Made by a program: the position numbers and the translations under genes | Shown: piece by piece, positions 1 through 9,202 of the stretch | Numbering within the stretch: the stretch's first letter is position 1 | Layout of the letters: every line of letters begins with the position of its first letter | Notes under the pieces: model-generated | What the model was told of the DNA's origin: nothing | Database searches by the model: none | The model's input: the letters and a program-made list of their open reading frames with translations, nothing else | Assembly: GCA_018398765.1 (NCBI GenBank) | Contig: JAHBMJ010000042.1 | Coordinates: 1 to 20,000, forward strand | Direction of reading: 5' to 3' | DNA from: Chromera velia | Lineage: Eukaryota; Sar; Chromeraceae | Length of the DNA stretch: 20,000 bases

Positions 1-223
1 TGTGGTGGGTGCCCTGCAGAAAGAGGAAAGCGACACACATGGATAGAGGGGCATGTAGGGAGACGGATGGGCAAATCTTTCAGTTCTTATCATTCCCATA
101 AAAATTTGATAGAAAAGGCTGTTCTATGGACCCCCTCGACCTCAAAGATGTAGTCAGAGAAGGTGTTCTAAGACTGTTTTGGGTCACGGACCTCGAGTTG
201 GGTCGGACACCCCCCCCCTCCCG

Positions 224-482
224 AGGTTCAGAAGTCCGCACTTCTGAACCTTGGGCAAAGGGAGTCAAACCCCCCCGCCGCCAGGTCCAGACATAGGCTT
301 ATCGTGGGTCCAGGAGGCGCCGCCACGGGGCCAGAGGGGGTGGCGGCACCCTGCCCCTTCGACGCACGCAGCCGACTTTGCCTCTGTCGGCCAATAATCG
401 GGTCTGAAGTCTCTTGTCCATCTTGAAGGTCCACAGGTTCAAAACTGCGGAGTTCTGAACCTCTGAGCAAACGGACTTTTCC
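224..482. repeat. Two diverged direct repeats, each with a short hairpin
   Basis: Copy 1 starts with a perfect hairpin at 224-251: 12-bp arms (AGGTTCAGAAGT and its complement) around a CCGC loop. Copy 2 at 435-462 has the same structure with one arm mismatch and a GCGG loop. The 3' flanks also match imperfectly (TTGGGCAAAGGGAGT at 251-265; CTGAGCAAACGGACTT at 463-478), so these are direct repeats about 211 bp apart, not just chance palindromes. The DNA between them is G+C-rich. I recognise no element family. It may belong to a foldback or MITE-like element. Confidence 0.6.
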
Positions 483-500
483 CACATAAATGTTACCACA

Positions 501-558
501 AAAAGCGCTCTGTCAGATGTCTTCTGACGGTTTTAGAAGATATCTGACAGAGCGTTTT
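501..558. repeat. 58-bp foldback (near-perfect inverted repeat)
   Basis: The left arm (501-525) and right arm (535-558) are reverse complements apart from one mismatch and one single-base gap, around a 9-base loop. The shared core is CTGTCAGAT...ATCTGACAG, extended by AGCG and AAAA. It lies about 20 bp beyond the second hairpin repeat. It could be a terminal inverted repeat pair collapsed together, a foldback element, or a structured RNA. No transposase frame is seen next to it. Confidence 0.65.
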
Positions 559-608
559 CTCGGTTTTGACTCTTTGTTCGGGAGTGCACTTTCGGGGCTC
601 TGGAGGAG

Positions 609-1719
609 ATGGGTGTTGCTGGGTCCCCTCGGGTCGGCATGAAGTGGAGCTTGGAGGTGGGTCCAGTGAACACTAGCCGTCTTAGTCTTGTTTCCAACGT
701 CTTCCTGCTTGCTGCTTCTCCTTCTGTTCAAGTGGGGAAGAGCTGCCAGCCTTATCTAGGTATTAAAGTACTGTTGCCCTCATCGCTCTCCTTACTCTTT
801 CCTCGCAGGTCATAGTCTTGGGAGCCCCGGGGTCAACCCCCAGGTCAGCCTGTCCGGACTCGCTGCTTCTTAGGCTCTTGATTTTTTCCTTGGAACCTTG
901 TGCATGCAGAATAAGCTGGATAGAAGTGCTTCTTTGACTGCACAAAGCGTGAACGCCTGTCCCTCCGTGTTTGCAGGTATTGGTGGACAGAGACTTGGGA
1001 ACACCTACAGGTCAGTTAAGGAAACGCGGCTTGCTCTCTCGCTTTGTATGATGATTTGCTTAGCATCCAGCTTCGTTGTTCTGCTAGGAGCTTGACAGAA
1101 ACGCACAAGGGAAGTCATTGAGAGAGGGTTGATGGAGAGTCTGCTGGAGCCTCCATTTTTTGACCGCCTCTTCTGAAGCTTTGCAGAGCTCTCAGTCGTG
1201 CCAAACATTTTTCCACCCAGACCAATCGCTCAGCTTTCATACATTTGAATCTCTTCCACTTGCTCCATATGTGTCAGTCTTTCAAAGCGGTGTATACTAT
1301 TCCGATGCAAGTGCTCCTTACTCGCTCATCCTTTCTCATTTGTGGCACTCCGTACTGGTCTCCCTCTGAACATCTGGATCTACCTACAGACCTGTCCTTC
1401 TTTTTCACAGTTTCTCATTGACACATGCAGAACGATTTGCAAGCTTTTACGCCATGTAGTGTGAGTTCTTTGTGAATAGAATTATGTTGTTTCTGTGCTC
1501 TGTTCTTCGGAATCCTCTCCGCCCCCTGCTGACCGTCTCCTGTCTGGTCTGACCAGCCTAGCTGTGAAGCCCTCCTTCCTGCACTGTTTCCCTTGCAGAA
1601 GAAGCAATTCTTTATATTTGATTGGCGCCACTAAACGTTGCTGTTGAGCATATCCATTAGTGTTATGCCTGTGTATTTCTTTGCAGGTAACATTCACTAA
1701 CTTCTACGTACCGTGGTGA
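609..1719 (+). CDS. Possible short spliced gene or 3' gene remnant (weak)
   Basis: This stretch is pyrimidine-rich on the plus strand, like the introns of the two solid genes. Phase-compatible exon-like islands are: 609-656 (ATG start, donor GTGGGT), 809-843 (acceptor TTTCCTCGCAG, donor GTCAGC), 977-1010 (acceptor GTGTTTGCAG, donor GTCAGT) and 1687-1719 (acceptor TTTCTTTGCAG, stop TGA). Joined, they give about 49 residues, rich in aromatics near the end (RYWWTETWEHLQ, then VTFTNFYVPW). An acceptor near 1600 offers another last exon in the same phase (KKQFFIFDWRH, then stop), so the end is ambiguous. A longer gene whose 5' part lies upstream, or was displaced by the foldback DNA, is also possible. 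I recognise no family, and chance is not excluded. Confidence 0.25.
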
Positions 1720-1916
1720 TCATAATTTTTCCCTAGCTAATCAACCAGTCTTTTGAGCACATTTGAACAGATTCACACAGAAGTAACGATTTTAAATGCT
1801 CTAAAAAACTTTAAATTGCTCTAAGTAACCTAGTTTTACTTTATAATGAAGCTAGAATATAGTAAATTTAAAAGTCACTTTGAATTCCACTAAGTCCTAC
1901 TTTGGAGTCCACTCTG

Positions 1917-1979
1917 TTAGAGAGAGAGGGAGAAAGAGAGGGAAAGAGAGAGGGAGAGAGTGAGTGAGGGAGAAAGAAA
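1917..1979. repeat. GA-rich purine tract
   Basis: This is a degenerate (GA)n/(GGGA)n tract on the plus strand. A similar, shorter tract at about 2309-2352 precedes the second copy of the interspersed repeat, so the tract appears to be part of the repeat unit. Confidence 0.7.
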
Positions 1980-2317
1980 CAGATATAAGAACCTCAGCTT
2001 CCCCTTTTTCTTCATCTTGAAGTTCGCCTAAGTTGAACGGCAGAGCGATGGCCCGGAAGGAGAGGGAGAGGGAAGGATCACGTGTTTATCTTTTCCCAGC
2101 CTTCTATGCAAACCCAGGTGGCTGACTGCTGCCAAACTGGGCAGTACAGCCATCACGGGAGCACAAAAGAGTACGGGATCTCCTACAAAAACAGATCCGG
2201 CTCTTTTGTATGCCAGGAGACCCCCCCTCTCCCCAGGGCCTCGATCAACCGGAGGCAAGAGACCACTACCATGCAAGCGGTATAATGGACGCAGTCCACT
2301 TAGTTTTGGAGAAGAGA
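1920..2317 (+). repeat. Interspersed repeat, copy A
   Basis: Copy A shares ordered blocks with copies B and C: ACGGCAGAGCGATGG, a GCCAAACTGGGCAGTA block (2131), AGAGTACGGGATCTCCT (2168), ACAGATCCGGCTCTTTTG, GACCACTACCATGC, and the terminal block TAATGGACGCAGTCCACTTA (2282). The last block translates as IMDAVHLVLEKR, which is nearly identical in all copies. No terminal inverted repeats or target-site duplications were found by eye. It is a repeat of unknown class, probably derived from a mobile element. Confidence 0.65.
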
Positions 2318-2900
2318 GAGCGAGAAAGAGAGGAAGAGACTCTGAGAGAGGGATAAAAGAACCCCAGCTGCCCCTTCTTCAACTTCAGCCAACGGCAGAG
2401 CGATGGGGAGGGAGGGAGAGAGAGAGGGAGGGCTCATATGTTTGTTTCCTCCTAGCCACGGTGACCCACGCAAAAGAAGGTGTACGACTGCTGCCAAATT
2501 GGGCAGTAAGAGGCCCTGCCACCTCAAGACAGCCGTCACAGGAGAACGAAAGAGTACGGGATCTCCTGCAGAAATAGCTCCGGCTCTTTTGTTTGCTAGG
2601 AGACCCCCCCTCACCTGAACTAGGGGGGAAAGACCACTACCATGCGAGCGGTCTAATGGACTCAGTCCACTTAGCACTAGAGAAGAGGGGGAAAGAAATC
2701 TCGGTGCATCTCAAAAAACTGGAGAGTTTCAAACGTAACAAACACCTCCAACCTGAGAGTTTGAAATCAACGTTGGGACAAACAATTAAAGAGCTTTACA
2801 ATAGAAATTTAATTTCGAATTTACAGATGAAAGCCATTAAAGTTCAGACTCTGGCACCAAGAAATGAAAAGATCCATGAAAGTGATGAATTCGACTTTGT
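2303..2900 (+). repeat. Interspersed repeat, copy B with coding-like tail
   Basis: Copy B repeats the blocks of copy A in the same order, about 360-385 bp downstream: GCCAAATTGGGCAGTA at 2493, AGAGTACGGGATCTCCT at 2551 and CTAATGGACTCAGTCCACTT at 2653. After the shared core an open frame runs from about 2593 to 2949. It begins MDSVHLALEKRGKEI, continues with Lys/Leu/Asn-rich sequence including TIKELYNRNLISNLQMKAIK, and ends in low-complexity His/Thr/Pro. Copy C carries a recognisable but stop-ridden version of the same tail. The frame could be a remnant of an element-encoded or gene-derived ORF. I know of no matching family. Confidence 0.55.
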
Positions 2901-3034
2901 ACATGCAATACATACAAAATGCTGTGCACACACGCACCCTCCTCAATGAAGTATGGAACGGACTTTCACCTTTGCAAGTGAGTGAGTGACTTAAAAGATA
3001 TAGCGTATTTCAATTTTTAAACTGTGGTGCAAGT

Positions 3035-3480
3035 CCATGTTGCCTCCAGTCAGCCATTACGAGAGTAAGAAAGAGTATACGATTTCCTTCAAAAACAGAT
3101 CCGGCTCTCTCATCTGCGGCATGATCTGCCAAGAGACCCTTGCCCACCTCAACCGGGGCAAAAGACCATTACCACGCAAAGTTTAACGGCATTATGGACT
3201 CAGTCCACTTGGTTTTAGAGAAAAGAGGAAAAAGAATTTAATTTGGTATACCTAAAAAGACTAAAAAATTTCAATCGCTACAAAAACCTTCAAATTGAAG
3301 ATTTTTAGGATAAACAATCAATTAACTAGTCAATTAAAGAGCTCTAACTAAGCCTCTAAGAAAGGAAAATCAATTTTAAATAGAAAAAATAAAAATGAAT
3401 GAAAGTCATAAAACTTTAAACCGCTTTACACAGCGAATAGAACCGAGAAATTTAGCAAAAATGATGAAAACTACCCTAAT
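3035..3480 (+). repeat. Interspersed repeat, copy C (decayed)
   Basis: This copy lacks the 5' purine tract but keeps AAGAGTATACGATTTCCTTC, ACAGATCCGGCTCTC, AAAGACCATTACCACGC and TATGGACTCAGTCCACTTGG. The core peptide reads IMDSVHLVLEKRGKRI, then meets a stop. The following A+T-rich DNA still aligns loosely with the tail of copy B (for example CAATTAAAGAGCT in both), with many in-frame stops. It looks like an older, inactivated copy. Confidence 0.55.
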
Positions 3481-3493
3481 ATGATGGAGATGG

Positions 3494-3534
3494 TTTGGAG
3501 CTCTCCAAATTAGAGGGGTTTGGATACCCAAACC
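3494..3534. repeat. Pair of adjacent small hairpins
   Basis: Hairpin 1 (3494-3509) has 7-bp arms TTTGGAG/CTCCAAA with a 2-base loop. Hairpin 2 (3517-3534) has 7-bp arms GGTTTGG/CCAAACC with an ATAC loop. The arms of the two are related (TTTGG core). This resembles the termini of small foldback elements, but no larger element boundary is visible. Confidence 0.5.
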
Positions 3535-4099
3535 TGGCAATGCTGGCATTTGGAGCTAGATTTGGAACATTTCCGTTATATATGATCTACTACTAGTGTT
3601 TGATCTATAAGTTACAAGGATACTCTATCTAGCATATATGGTGTGGTTACATGCATACATACATGGTGTGGAGTATTAAATATGTATGGATGCATGGTGC
3701 AAAGCGGATGCCAAATACTAGTGGTATACAGGTCTATGGCTTCGGCCTCGAACACAATATAATCCTGTAATGCTGTAGCGCTCCTAGCTAGGCTCCTAGT
3801 AAAAGTAAGCTTGCCAGTGGAACTAAGCGTACTGATATTTTTTTTAAATGTATCATGATACTTATGCAATCAGTACACAACTGTTGTTCAAGTATTGCAA
3901 GAGTGTACGTTGCACGGGACGTTACGCCAAAAACTATAATATAGTAGTCTAGATAGTACTATATGTTTTTTAGTTGATATTACTTGATATTAAGAATTAA
4001 AAAAATCCAGAAACTTTCTTTTTTTAAAACAAAAATTATGGAGTGCAAAGCCTAGTTCAACTTTTAACCTTGTCGCCGTAAGTTGTCGATCTGGATTCT

Positions 4100-4947
4100 A
4101 GAAGGTTAATTGTATGTATAGACTGTTACAATTTGCGTATATAGTCCTTGACTGCTGTTATGTGACATATGCAACGCACCACAGGCAACGCACACTTTCC
4201 TTTTGTTTGCTATGCAATGACATGCATGCGGGTCAGTTGGCGTCCAAATCCAAAGCGATACGTGATCTTCGCGAGAGAGTGCCAGCAGGGCACTGCGGTC
4301 ACTGTCACTGAACAACTGAAAGGCTTGCAGACAGGGAGACAGAGAGACACAGGGACAGACTTCATTTTCTTTCTTCCTCTTCCTTTCCTTGTCAGGGAAG
4401 GGACATGCAGACGGAAAGACATATTAATAAACAAACGCACCAGTGCATGCAGACAGGAAGGGGACAGCATGCAGGTATACAGACTGATGCGACATGCACA
4501 CACCTTTCTCTGGCACTGCATGACAGGAGAGATCAACGATGACGATGAAAACTCTTACAGGGCTGCTTCCATTTACTTCTCAGCTTTCTTCCCAGGCACA
4601 CAGTCTTCCATTCAGTCATCTACTCATTCTTTCAGGCACACAGCCTGCTTGCTGGAAGGGCCTACAGGCCAGGATCGATCAGACTTGATTCTTCCTGCGT
4701 TTCTTCTTTTGCCTTCTGAAACACGGGTCCTCAACAGTCGATCATGCAGTTTCAGAGAGTCAATGAGTCAGTCAGTCAGTCAGTCAGTCAGTCACAGACA
4801 ATGTGTTTCATTCCCGGTTTTTCTTGTTTCCCTTCATTCTCGCTTGTTTCCTCAATCAGTCAACAGTCAACCTGTCCATTCTTTTCTCCTCAACTGACAG
4901 ACACCCCCTTTTCTGATGCTCGCTACAGTACTACTCCTGCTTTCCGG
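4100..4947. other. Downstream region of gene 1, no gene seen
   Basis: This region follows the stop of the minus-strand zinc-finger gene and probably contains its 3' untranslated region. A plus-strand open frame across 4169-4897 is dominated by Ser/Gln/Thr from pyrimidine-rich and (GTCA)n sequence and shows no domain. I do not call a gene here. Confidence 0.5.
4763..4795. repeat. (GTCA)n microsatellite
   Basis: About seven near-perfect AGTC/GTCA units on the plus strand. This is the same unit seen at splice donors elsewhere in the window, here with no exon attached. It lies about 150 bp beyond the stop codon of the minus-strand gene. Confidence 0.85.
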
Positions 4948-6919
4948 TCAGGCCTTCTTTAGAGTGCCCACTTGTTGCATACGCTGTCTTTGACCATAGA
5001 AGACACTTGAAGGGTCGTAGAAGGGTGCCGGTCTCCACCCCCCATTCGCTCCCCTCGAGACTTTTCCGACTCCCTTGGGGGTTGAGTGAACAGGCTGATA
5101 AAGCCCCCCTCTGGGTGTTCTTGGAAAGACAGGCTGGCGGTAGTGGCCCTGTGCCTGTGCCTGTCCATGTGCTGGCCCGCGTGCAGGGGGTCCGAAGAGA
5201 CCTCCGTCTCCTGTCCCGTATGTGTGAGGGTGAAAGGGGAAGGGGTGAGGGTGGTCGGGGAATGGGGGAAAGGTTCGTCGTTGAAGAAGTCTCTCGCGCT
5301 TGTTGATCTCATTCCATATGGCAAACCACCAATTCTGTTCTGAACTGCAAAATGACACTCAAGAGAATCGATGCATGTGCATCCTTTCCTTTTCCTCAAT
5401 TTTTTCATTTGTCTACGTCAAACATCTGCACCGATGCACTCGAAGAGGATTCATAGGCCCATGAACAGACACGGCACCTTGAGAAAACAAACAAACGATG
5501 CACGCACAGGTGTCTTCATCTAGATCAGATCAGACGAAAGAAGAAAGAAACAGCAGGAGGAAGACGGGCAAACAACGGAATGGGACTATCATGCAAGAAC
5601 CAGAAAAGAAACAGTGGGCACTTCACGCGTTACACAAGAGAGAAAGGACCGAAGAAAGGCTGGAAGGAAATGATGCATTCTGAAGCTCACGCACGCACGT
5701 GTTTTTCGTTTCCCTCTCTCCTGCATCTGCATCAAGATGGAGCCTCAGTGAAGGCTGAAAGTCGACAGAACTGACTTAATACTCTGGGCATCGTTTTCCT
5801 CCACGAGTTTTCTGAAAAAGAATTTGTTCTTGTCGACAAACTCGTACTTGTCGGGCTCCGACAGGGTGGAGACTTTGGGTGCGTGGGAAAACGGACAGGC
5901 GCTGCCTCCACGACAGTTGCCTGCATTCACTCATCCATGCTCTCATTTACTTGCCTTCTCCCTCATTCACTTACTTGTTTATTCACTGACATACTCACTC
6001 ACTCAATCACTCGCTCATTCCTTCACTCACTCAGGCACAACCACACCCACTGACTCACTCACCCCGTCACTCACTCACTTGCTCACTCACTTACTCACTC
6101 CTTCACTTATTCAGTGCTTCTTGAGTTCACATTTCATTCGTTGTTGCTCAAGCTTTTGCTTCCAGCTGCCAACCTGCCTGCCTTCTTCTGTACCTGCGTG
6201 CTTCCTTGATTGCCTTGCGCTTTTCAAGAGATGAAACAAAGGATCACGTAAAATGCACAAAGAGGAGGGGAGGAGACCTCACAGCAGAGAGGTCACACAG
6301 AGGTCTTTCAAGCAGGAAACACCCAGCAAGTCGATCAGTCAACCGTCCCCGTCCCCCGGCGGTGAGTTTCTTTCGATACAGGGGGGGAAGAATAAAAAAC
6401 GTACATGCAGGCATTGACTGGCTGACTGACCGACTGAGTGAAAAAATCTGCACGGAAGGAGCGCCTTGACGTGCGAGAACACACACAGGTCTCCTTTCTG
6501 GCACCCCCCCGCAATGAATCGACAGGACTCCATCTGCATCCATCCATCCATCCATTCCTCCGTCCCCGCGTTTACCCACGGATCACTCAATCAAACCATC
6601 CCTCCATCGATTCGTCCACCTGTCTGCCTTTCCATCTGCCCAGTCATTGGATCATTGCTTCCGCCTTAAAGTCTGTCTATCTTTCTTGCCGTCTTTTCAA
6701 TCATTCATTTATCCGCCCATTGTGCACCCTCTGATTCATCAGCCCAAAAAAGGAAGCAGAGGAGATGAAACACGGGAATCTGAGAAGAGCGAGTGCATGA
6801 GTCAGGGAAGAAGCGGGAAAGAAAGAAAGAAAAGAAAGAAAGAAAGAAAGAAAAGAAAGAAAAGAAAGAAAGAAAGAAAGAAAGAAAGAAAAGAAAGAAA
6901 GAAAGAAAGAAAGAAAGAA

Positions 6920-6952
<33 letters not shown>

Positions 6953-6992
6953 GAAAGAAAGAAAGAAAGAAAGAAAGAAAGAAAAGAAAGAA

Positions 6993-7028
<36 letters not shown>

Positions 7029-8393
7029 ACGAAAAATTCAGATTCGATCCCATGCAGGAGGAGAAATCAGTCTAGCAAGGCAGAACCAAGCTCTGACAGC
7101 AAGTGAAACGAATCGAACAGTGCATGTCAGGGAGAGAAAGGGCAGAGTCTGCAACTGGCAGAGATAGAGATACAGATAGATAGAGAGAAGCCAATGGGGG
7201 TAGAGGGATGAAGAGCGAGGGCAGACTCGGTATGTGATTTGGCGACACAGGTAGAGAGACAACCGGGTCACAACCCCCTCCATTTCCGCCCAGGATAGCC
7301 ACGCGGCTCCTGTCAAGTTGAACTGACTGACCCTTTGTCCATCCAGAACAGCAGTCGAATGAGAAAAGCGGCACCGCTTTTCATTCTTGCAACTGCATAC
7401 AACCGCACACAGAGACATGCTTGGTGTCTCCAAGATCGACGGCGGAGGACAAAAAGAGGGAGGCGCGAACCGCAAGCGCATCGAAGAGATATCACACCAT
7501 CCTTAGCGCCTGTCCACCTACTGTTTTCCCGCTCTCGGCGCTTATTTTGGCACAGGGAAAGAAAATCGCACTGTCTAGCGAAGTGCATTGCAGAGTAGGA
7601 CACTGATAAAACGAACGAAAAAGAAAGGAGAGAAGTGAACGAAAAATAATACAGCCGCAGTAGGAAGAGACTCAAGGGAGGTACTGCAGGAAGGAGGGGA
7701 GCCGAGGGACTGACTTTCCTCTTCTGAAGGGTTCACATGGCATGTTTTTGGCATCGCCGATGCGCATCACATCAACCGTGATCACAGCTGCACAAAAAAA
7801 GGCACGGGAGGCAGGAGGGGGGGGATGGGCGGACTTTGGGGGACGGAAGAAGTCGACTGCAGAGACCTTCCCTCAGACGCAGGGTCTAAGGTGCAAACAA
7901 AAATGGGAGAGACCCAAGGCCACTGACTCACTTTTCTTCATTCCATTTGGACGTGCCTCGACACGGTTGGCCCCTCCTGTCGAGCGCTTCTGATTAGGTG
8001 ATTTCGTCGTCGCCTCGGCCCGTCTCTTCAGCGCCTTCCTCTCCCCCAACGAGAACCCAATCTGCTCCAGCTCTTTCTCCTGGACCCAAGCGACTGACGC
8101 AGCTCTGCACACAATGCGACGTGTAATATTAAGAAGACACAGTGCGACGTACAATATTAAGAAGACAGTGTAAATCAGTGCGTCTTCCAATGAACGTTTT
8201 GAAGGATGCTCTTTCAGCTTGCTTACGTCTTCAGGCTGTTCCTCTCCAAGATTTGAACCGCCCGGGAAATTTCGGCATCGTCTCTTACTTCAATTTGAGC
8301 GAAGGCCTCGCGAACGAAATTTCTTAGCGGTGCCGCTGTCGCCTGCCTATCTGTCTGGCTTCCACTGTGATGGACCGGCGCCTCGTCTCCCAT
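4948..8393 (-). CDS. SAM-like and triple CCCH zinc-finger protein, 7 exons
   Basis: The start is the ATG at 8393-8391. Exons (minus strand) are 8393-8227, 8104-7932, 7787-7715, 7392-7332, 6533-6431, 5920-5776 and 5344-4948, with the TGA stop at 4950-4948. They total 1119 nt (372 residues), and every junction keeps phase with GT donors and AG acceptors. Residues about 22-90 look like a SAM-type helical domain, ending ELEQIGFSLGERKALKRR. Three CCCH fingers follow: C131-C139-C145-H149 (x7-x5-x3), C162-C169-C175-H179 (x6-x5-x3) and C186-C195-C201-H205 (x8-x5-x3). Fingers 1 and 3 exist only after splicing. The C-terminus (242-372) begins with a Trp/charged helix (NWWFAIWNEINKRERLLQRR) and is then Pro/Gly/His-rich with a few RG/RQ sites. 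CCCH families commonly bind RNA, so a role in mRNA control is inferred. The SAM call is by eye. Introns 4 and 5 carry large microsatellites. An unspliced alternative after 5776 would stop at 5745. Confidence 0.88.
5930..6116. repeat. Degenerate (CACT)n array in intron 5 of the CCCH gene
   Basis: On the coding (minus) strand this reads (GAGT/GAAT)n and runs almost into the 3' splice site GAATGCAG at 5921. No pyrimidine tract separates the array from exon 6. Confidence 0.85.
6537..6557. repeat. (CATC)n array abutting the exon 5 acceptor
   Basis: On the minus strand this is (GGAT)n, and its last unit becomes GATGCAG, the acceptor of exon 5. About five units, immediately next to the exon. Confidence 0.85.
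6817..7029. repeat. (GAAA)n microsatellite, about 210 bp
   Basis: A nearly pure (GAAA)n array with occasional AAAAG slips and one GATGAAA interruption. It sits in intron 4 of the minus-strand CCCH gene, where it reads (TTTC)n on the transcript. The Lys/Arg-rich and Phe/Ser-rich frames across it are repeat translations. Confidence 0.95.
8116..8169. repeat. Tandem duplication inside intron 1 of the CCCH gene
   Basis: The block GCGACGTGTAATATTAAGAA at 8116 recurs 28 bp later (8144) as GCGACGTACAATATTAAGAA, followed in both by GACA and AGT. Two diverged copies of about 26-28 bp fill nearly half of the 122-bp intron. Confidence 0.8.
8227..8393 (-). other. Short first coding exon of the CCCH gene
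   Basis: The exon holds 55 codons plus two bases and is easily missed because of its size. It opens with MGDEAPVHHSGSQ and continues into the amphipathic LRNFVREAFAQIEV and AEISRAVQILERNSLK segments that form the first half of the SAM-like region. The donor is GTAAGC, at 8226. Exon 2 accepts after GTGTGCAG at 8105 in the matching phase (AC+A = Thr56), giving a 122-bp intron. Confidence 0.85.
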
Positions 8394-9202
8394 TGTGCTC
8401 ACTTTGAAAGTGAAACACGATTGCAGAAGCCACTTTTAAATATGCCCGCCAAAATTGTAGGGAGGCAGAGCTGAATGCAGATTCAATGCTGGATGGGCAC
8501 TGTAAATCAGCGTCTCCAAGCCTGGAGTGGATCATCTGTTCTGCTTGACCAAAAGCCGTGTCTCGTCAGCTGGAATCAGCTGTATGATGCTGTATATGCA
8601 TATATACGGTGCTCATGATCAGTGCTGTGCATGATGCTGCTTGTAAAAAGATCAATTAAGTGCCCCTCTTGCACGCGGTTTTGCGGGGCCACATTTAATT
8701 CAAGGCCTTGAAAGACCCGAAAAAACTCAATCGTGGGGTGCTCGCACGGATGGTACCATTTTTTGTATCGATACCATACCGTACGCGGATAGAGAATGTC
8801 TGTATCTGAAATTATTTTTTTAAAATAATTAATTCATTTTGAAATTAAAGGACAATACAGATCGAGAGCCATACGTACATATCGATCAGTATTCGATCGC
8901 ATGCAGGCATGCACGCCCGCATGTGCACGCGGAAGGAAGGAGGGATCAAGCTGTGCTTCTGGTGAAGCCCTCCTTTCTGGAGATAGCCAGTACTCACAGT
9001 ACGGTACACAAACTCGCGAACCACAACCACATACAGCAGCATGCAGACGTTTACTGCCCTACAGACCATGCTCACGTTGTAGTACAGAACCATACTGCCA
9101 ATCAATCGAGGAGTCGGTATCAGGTGGGCGCAGAGAGGGAAGGAAGGAAACGGCAGCAACAGCAGTAGGGGTCCCCCTCCACCGGCTGGAGATAGAGAGA
9201 GA
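8394..9202. promoter_or_regulatory. Shared upstream region of two divergent genes
   Basis: About 809 bp separate the start codons of the minus-strand CCCH gene (8393) and the plus-strand kinase gene (9203), so this DNA must hold both promoters. Visible motifs include two GCATGC sites at 8899-8904 and 8907-8912, with a related GCATGTGCAC just after. GCATGC-type motifs are known apicomplexan AP2-factor targets. An A+T palindrome (AATTATTTT...AAAATAATT, 8810-8830) lies about 80 bp away. No TATA box can be assigned, and no untranslated exon was resolved. Confidence 0.5.
8899..8912. promoter_or_regulatory. Paired GCATGC motifs
   Basis: Two palindromic GCATGC hexamers are separated by 2 bp, in the region between the divergent genes. 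This core is a known binding site for some apicomplexan AP2 DNA-binding domains. Function here is inferred from motif and position only. Confidence 0.35.

Larger units (their letters stand above)
2700..4100. other. A+T-rich stretch without a supported gene
   Basis: Composition here is clearly more A+T-rich than in the two genes. The first part is repeat tail (copies B and C). After about 3480 it holds two adjacent small hairpins (3494-3534), several ATG/CAT-containing direct motifs (ACATGCATACATACATGG), and no open frame with family features. A minus-strand frame across 3612-3869 contains TVFEAEA-like text (IVFEAEAID), which recalls retroelement RNase H, but nothing else supports that. I see no gene. 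Confidence 0.5.

Noticed and set aside
3612-3869. Possible RNase H-like fragment of a retroelement (IVFEAEAID) on the minus strand
   Set aside because: It is a six- to nine-residue resemblance only, with no catalytic acidic pattern or reverse transcriptase nearby.
4169-4897. 242-codon plus-strand frame
   Set aside because: It has Ser/Gln/Phe-rich composition driven by pyrimidine runs and the (GTCA)n repeat, with no motifs.
4959-5408. Alternative minus-strand frame overlapping the last CCCH exon
   Set aside because: The exon phase coming from 5776 selects the other frame, which ends at 4948 and has the Trp-rich and Pro/Gly-rich sequence.
6647-7075. Lys/Glu/Arg-rich plus-strand frame and Phe/Ser/Leu-rich minus-strand frame
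   Set aside because: They are translations of the (GAAA)n array inside an intron of the CCCH gene.
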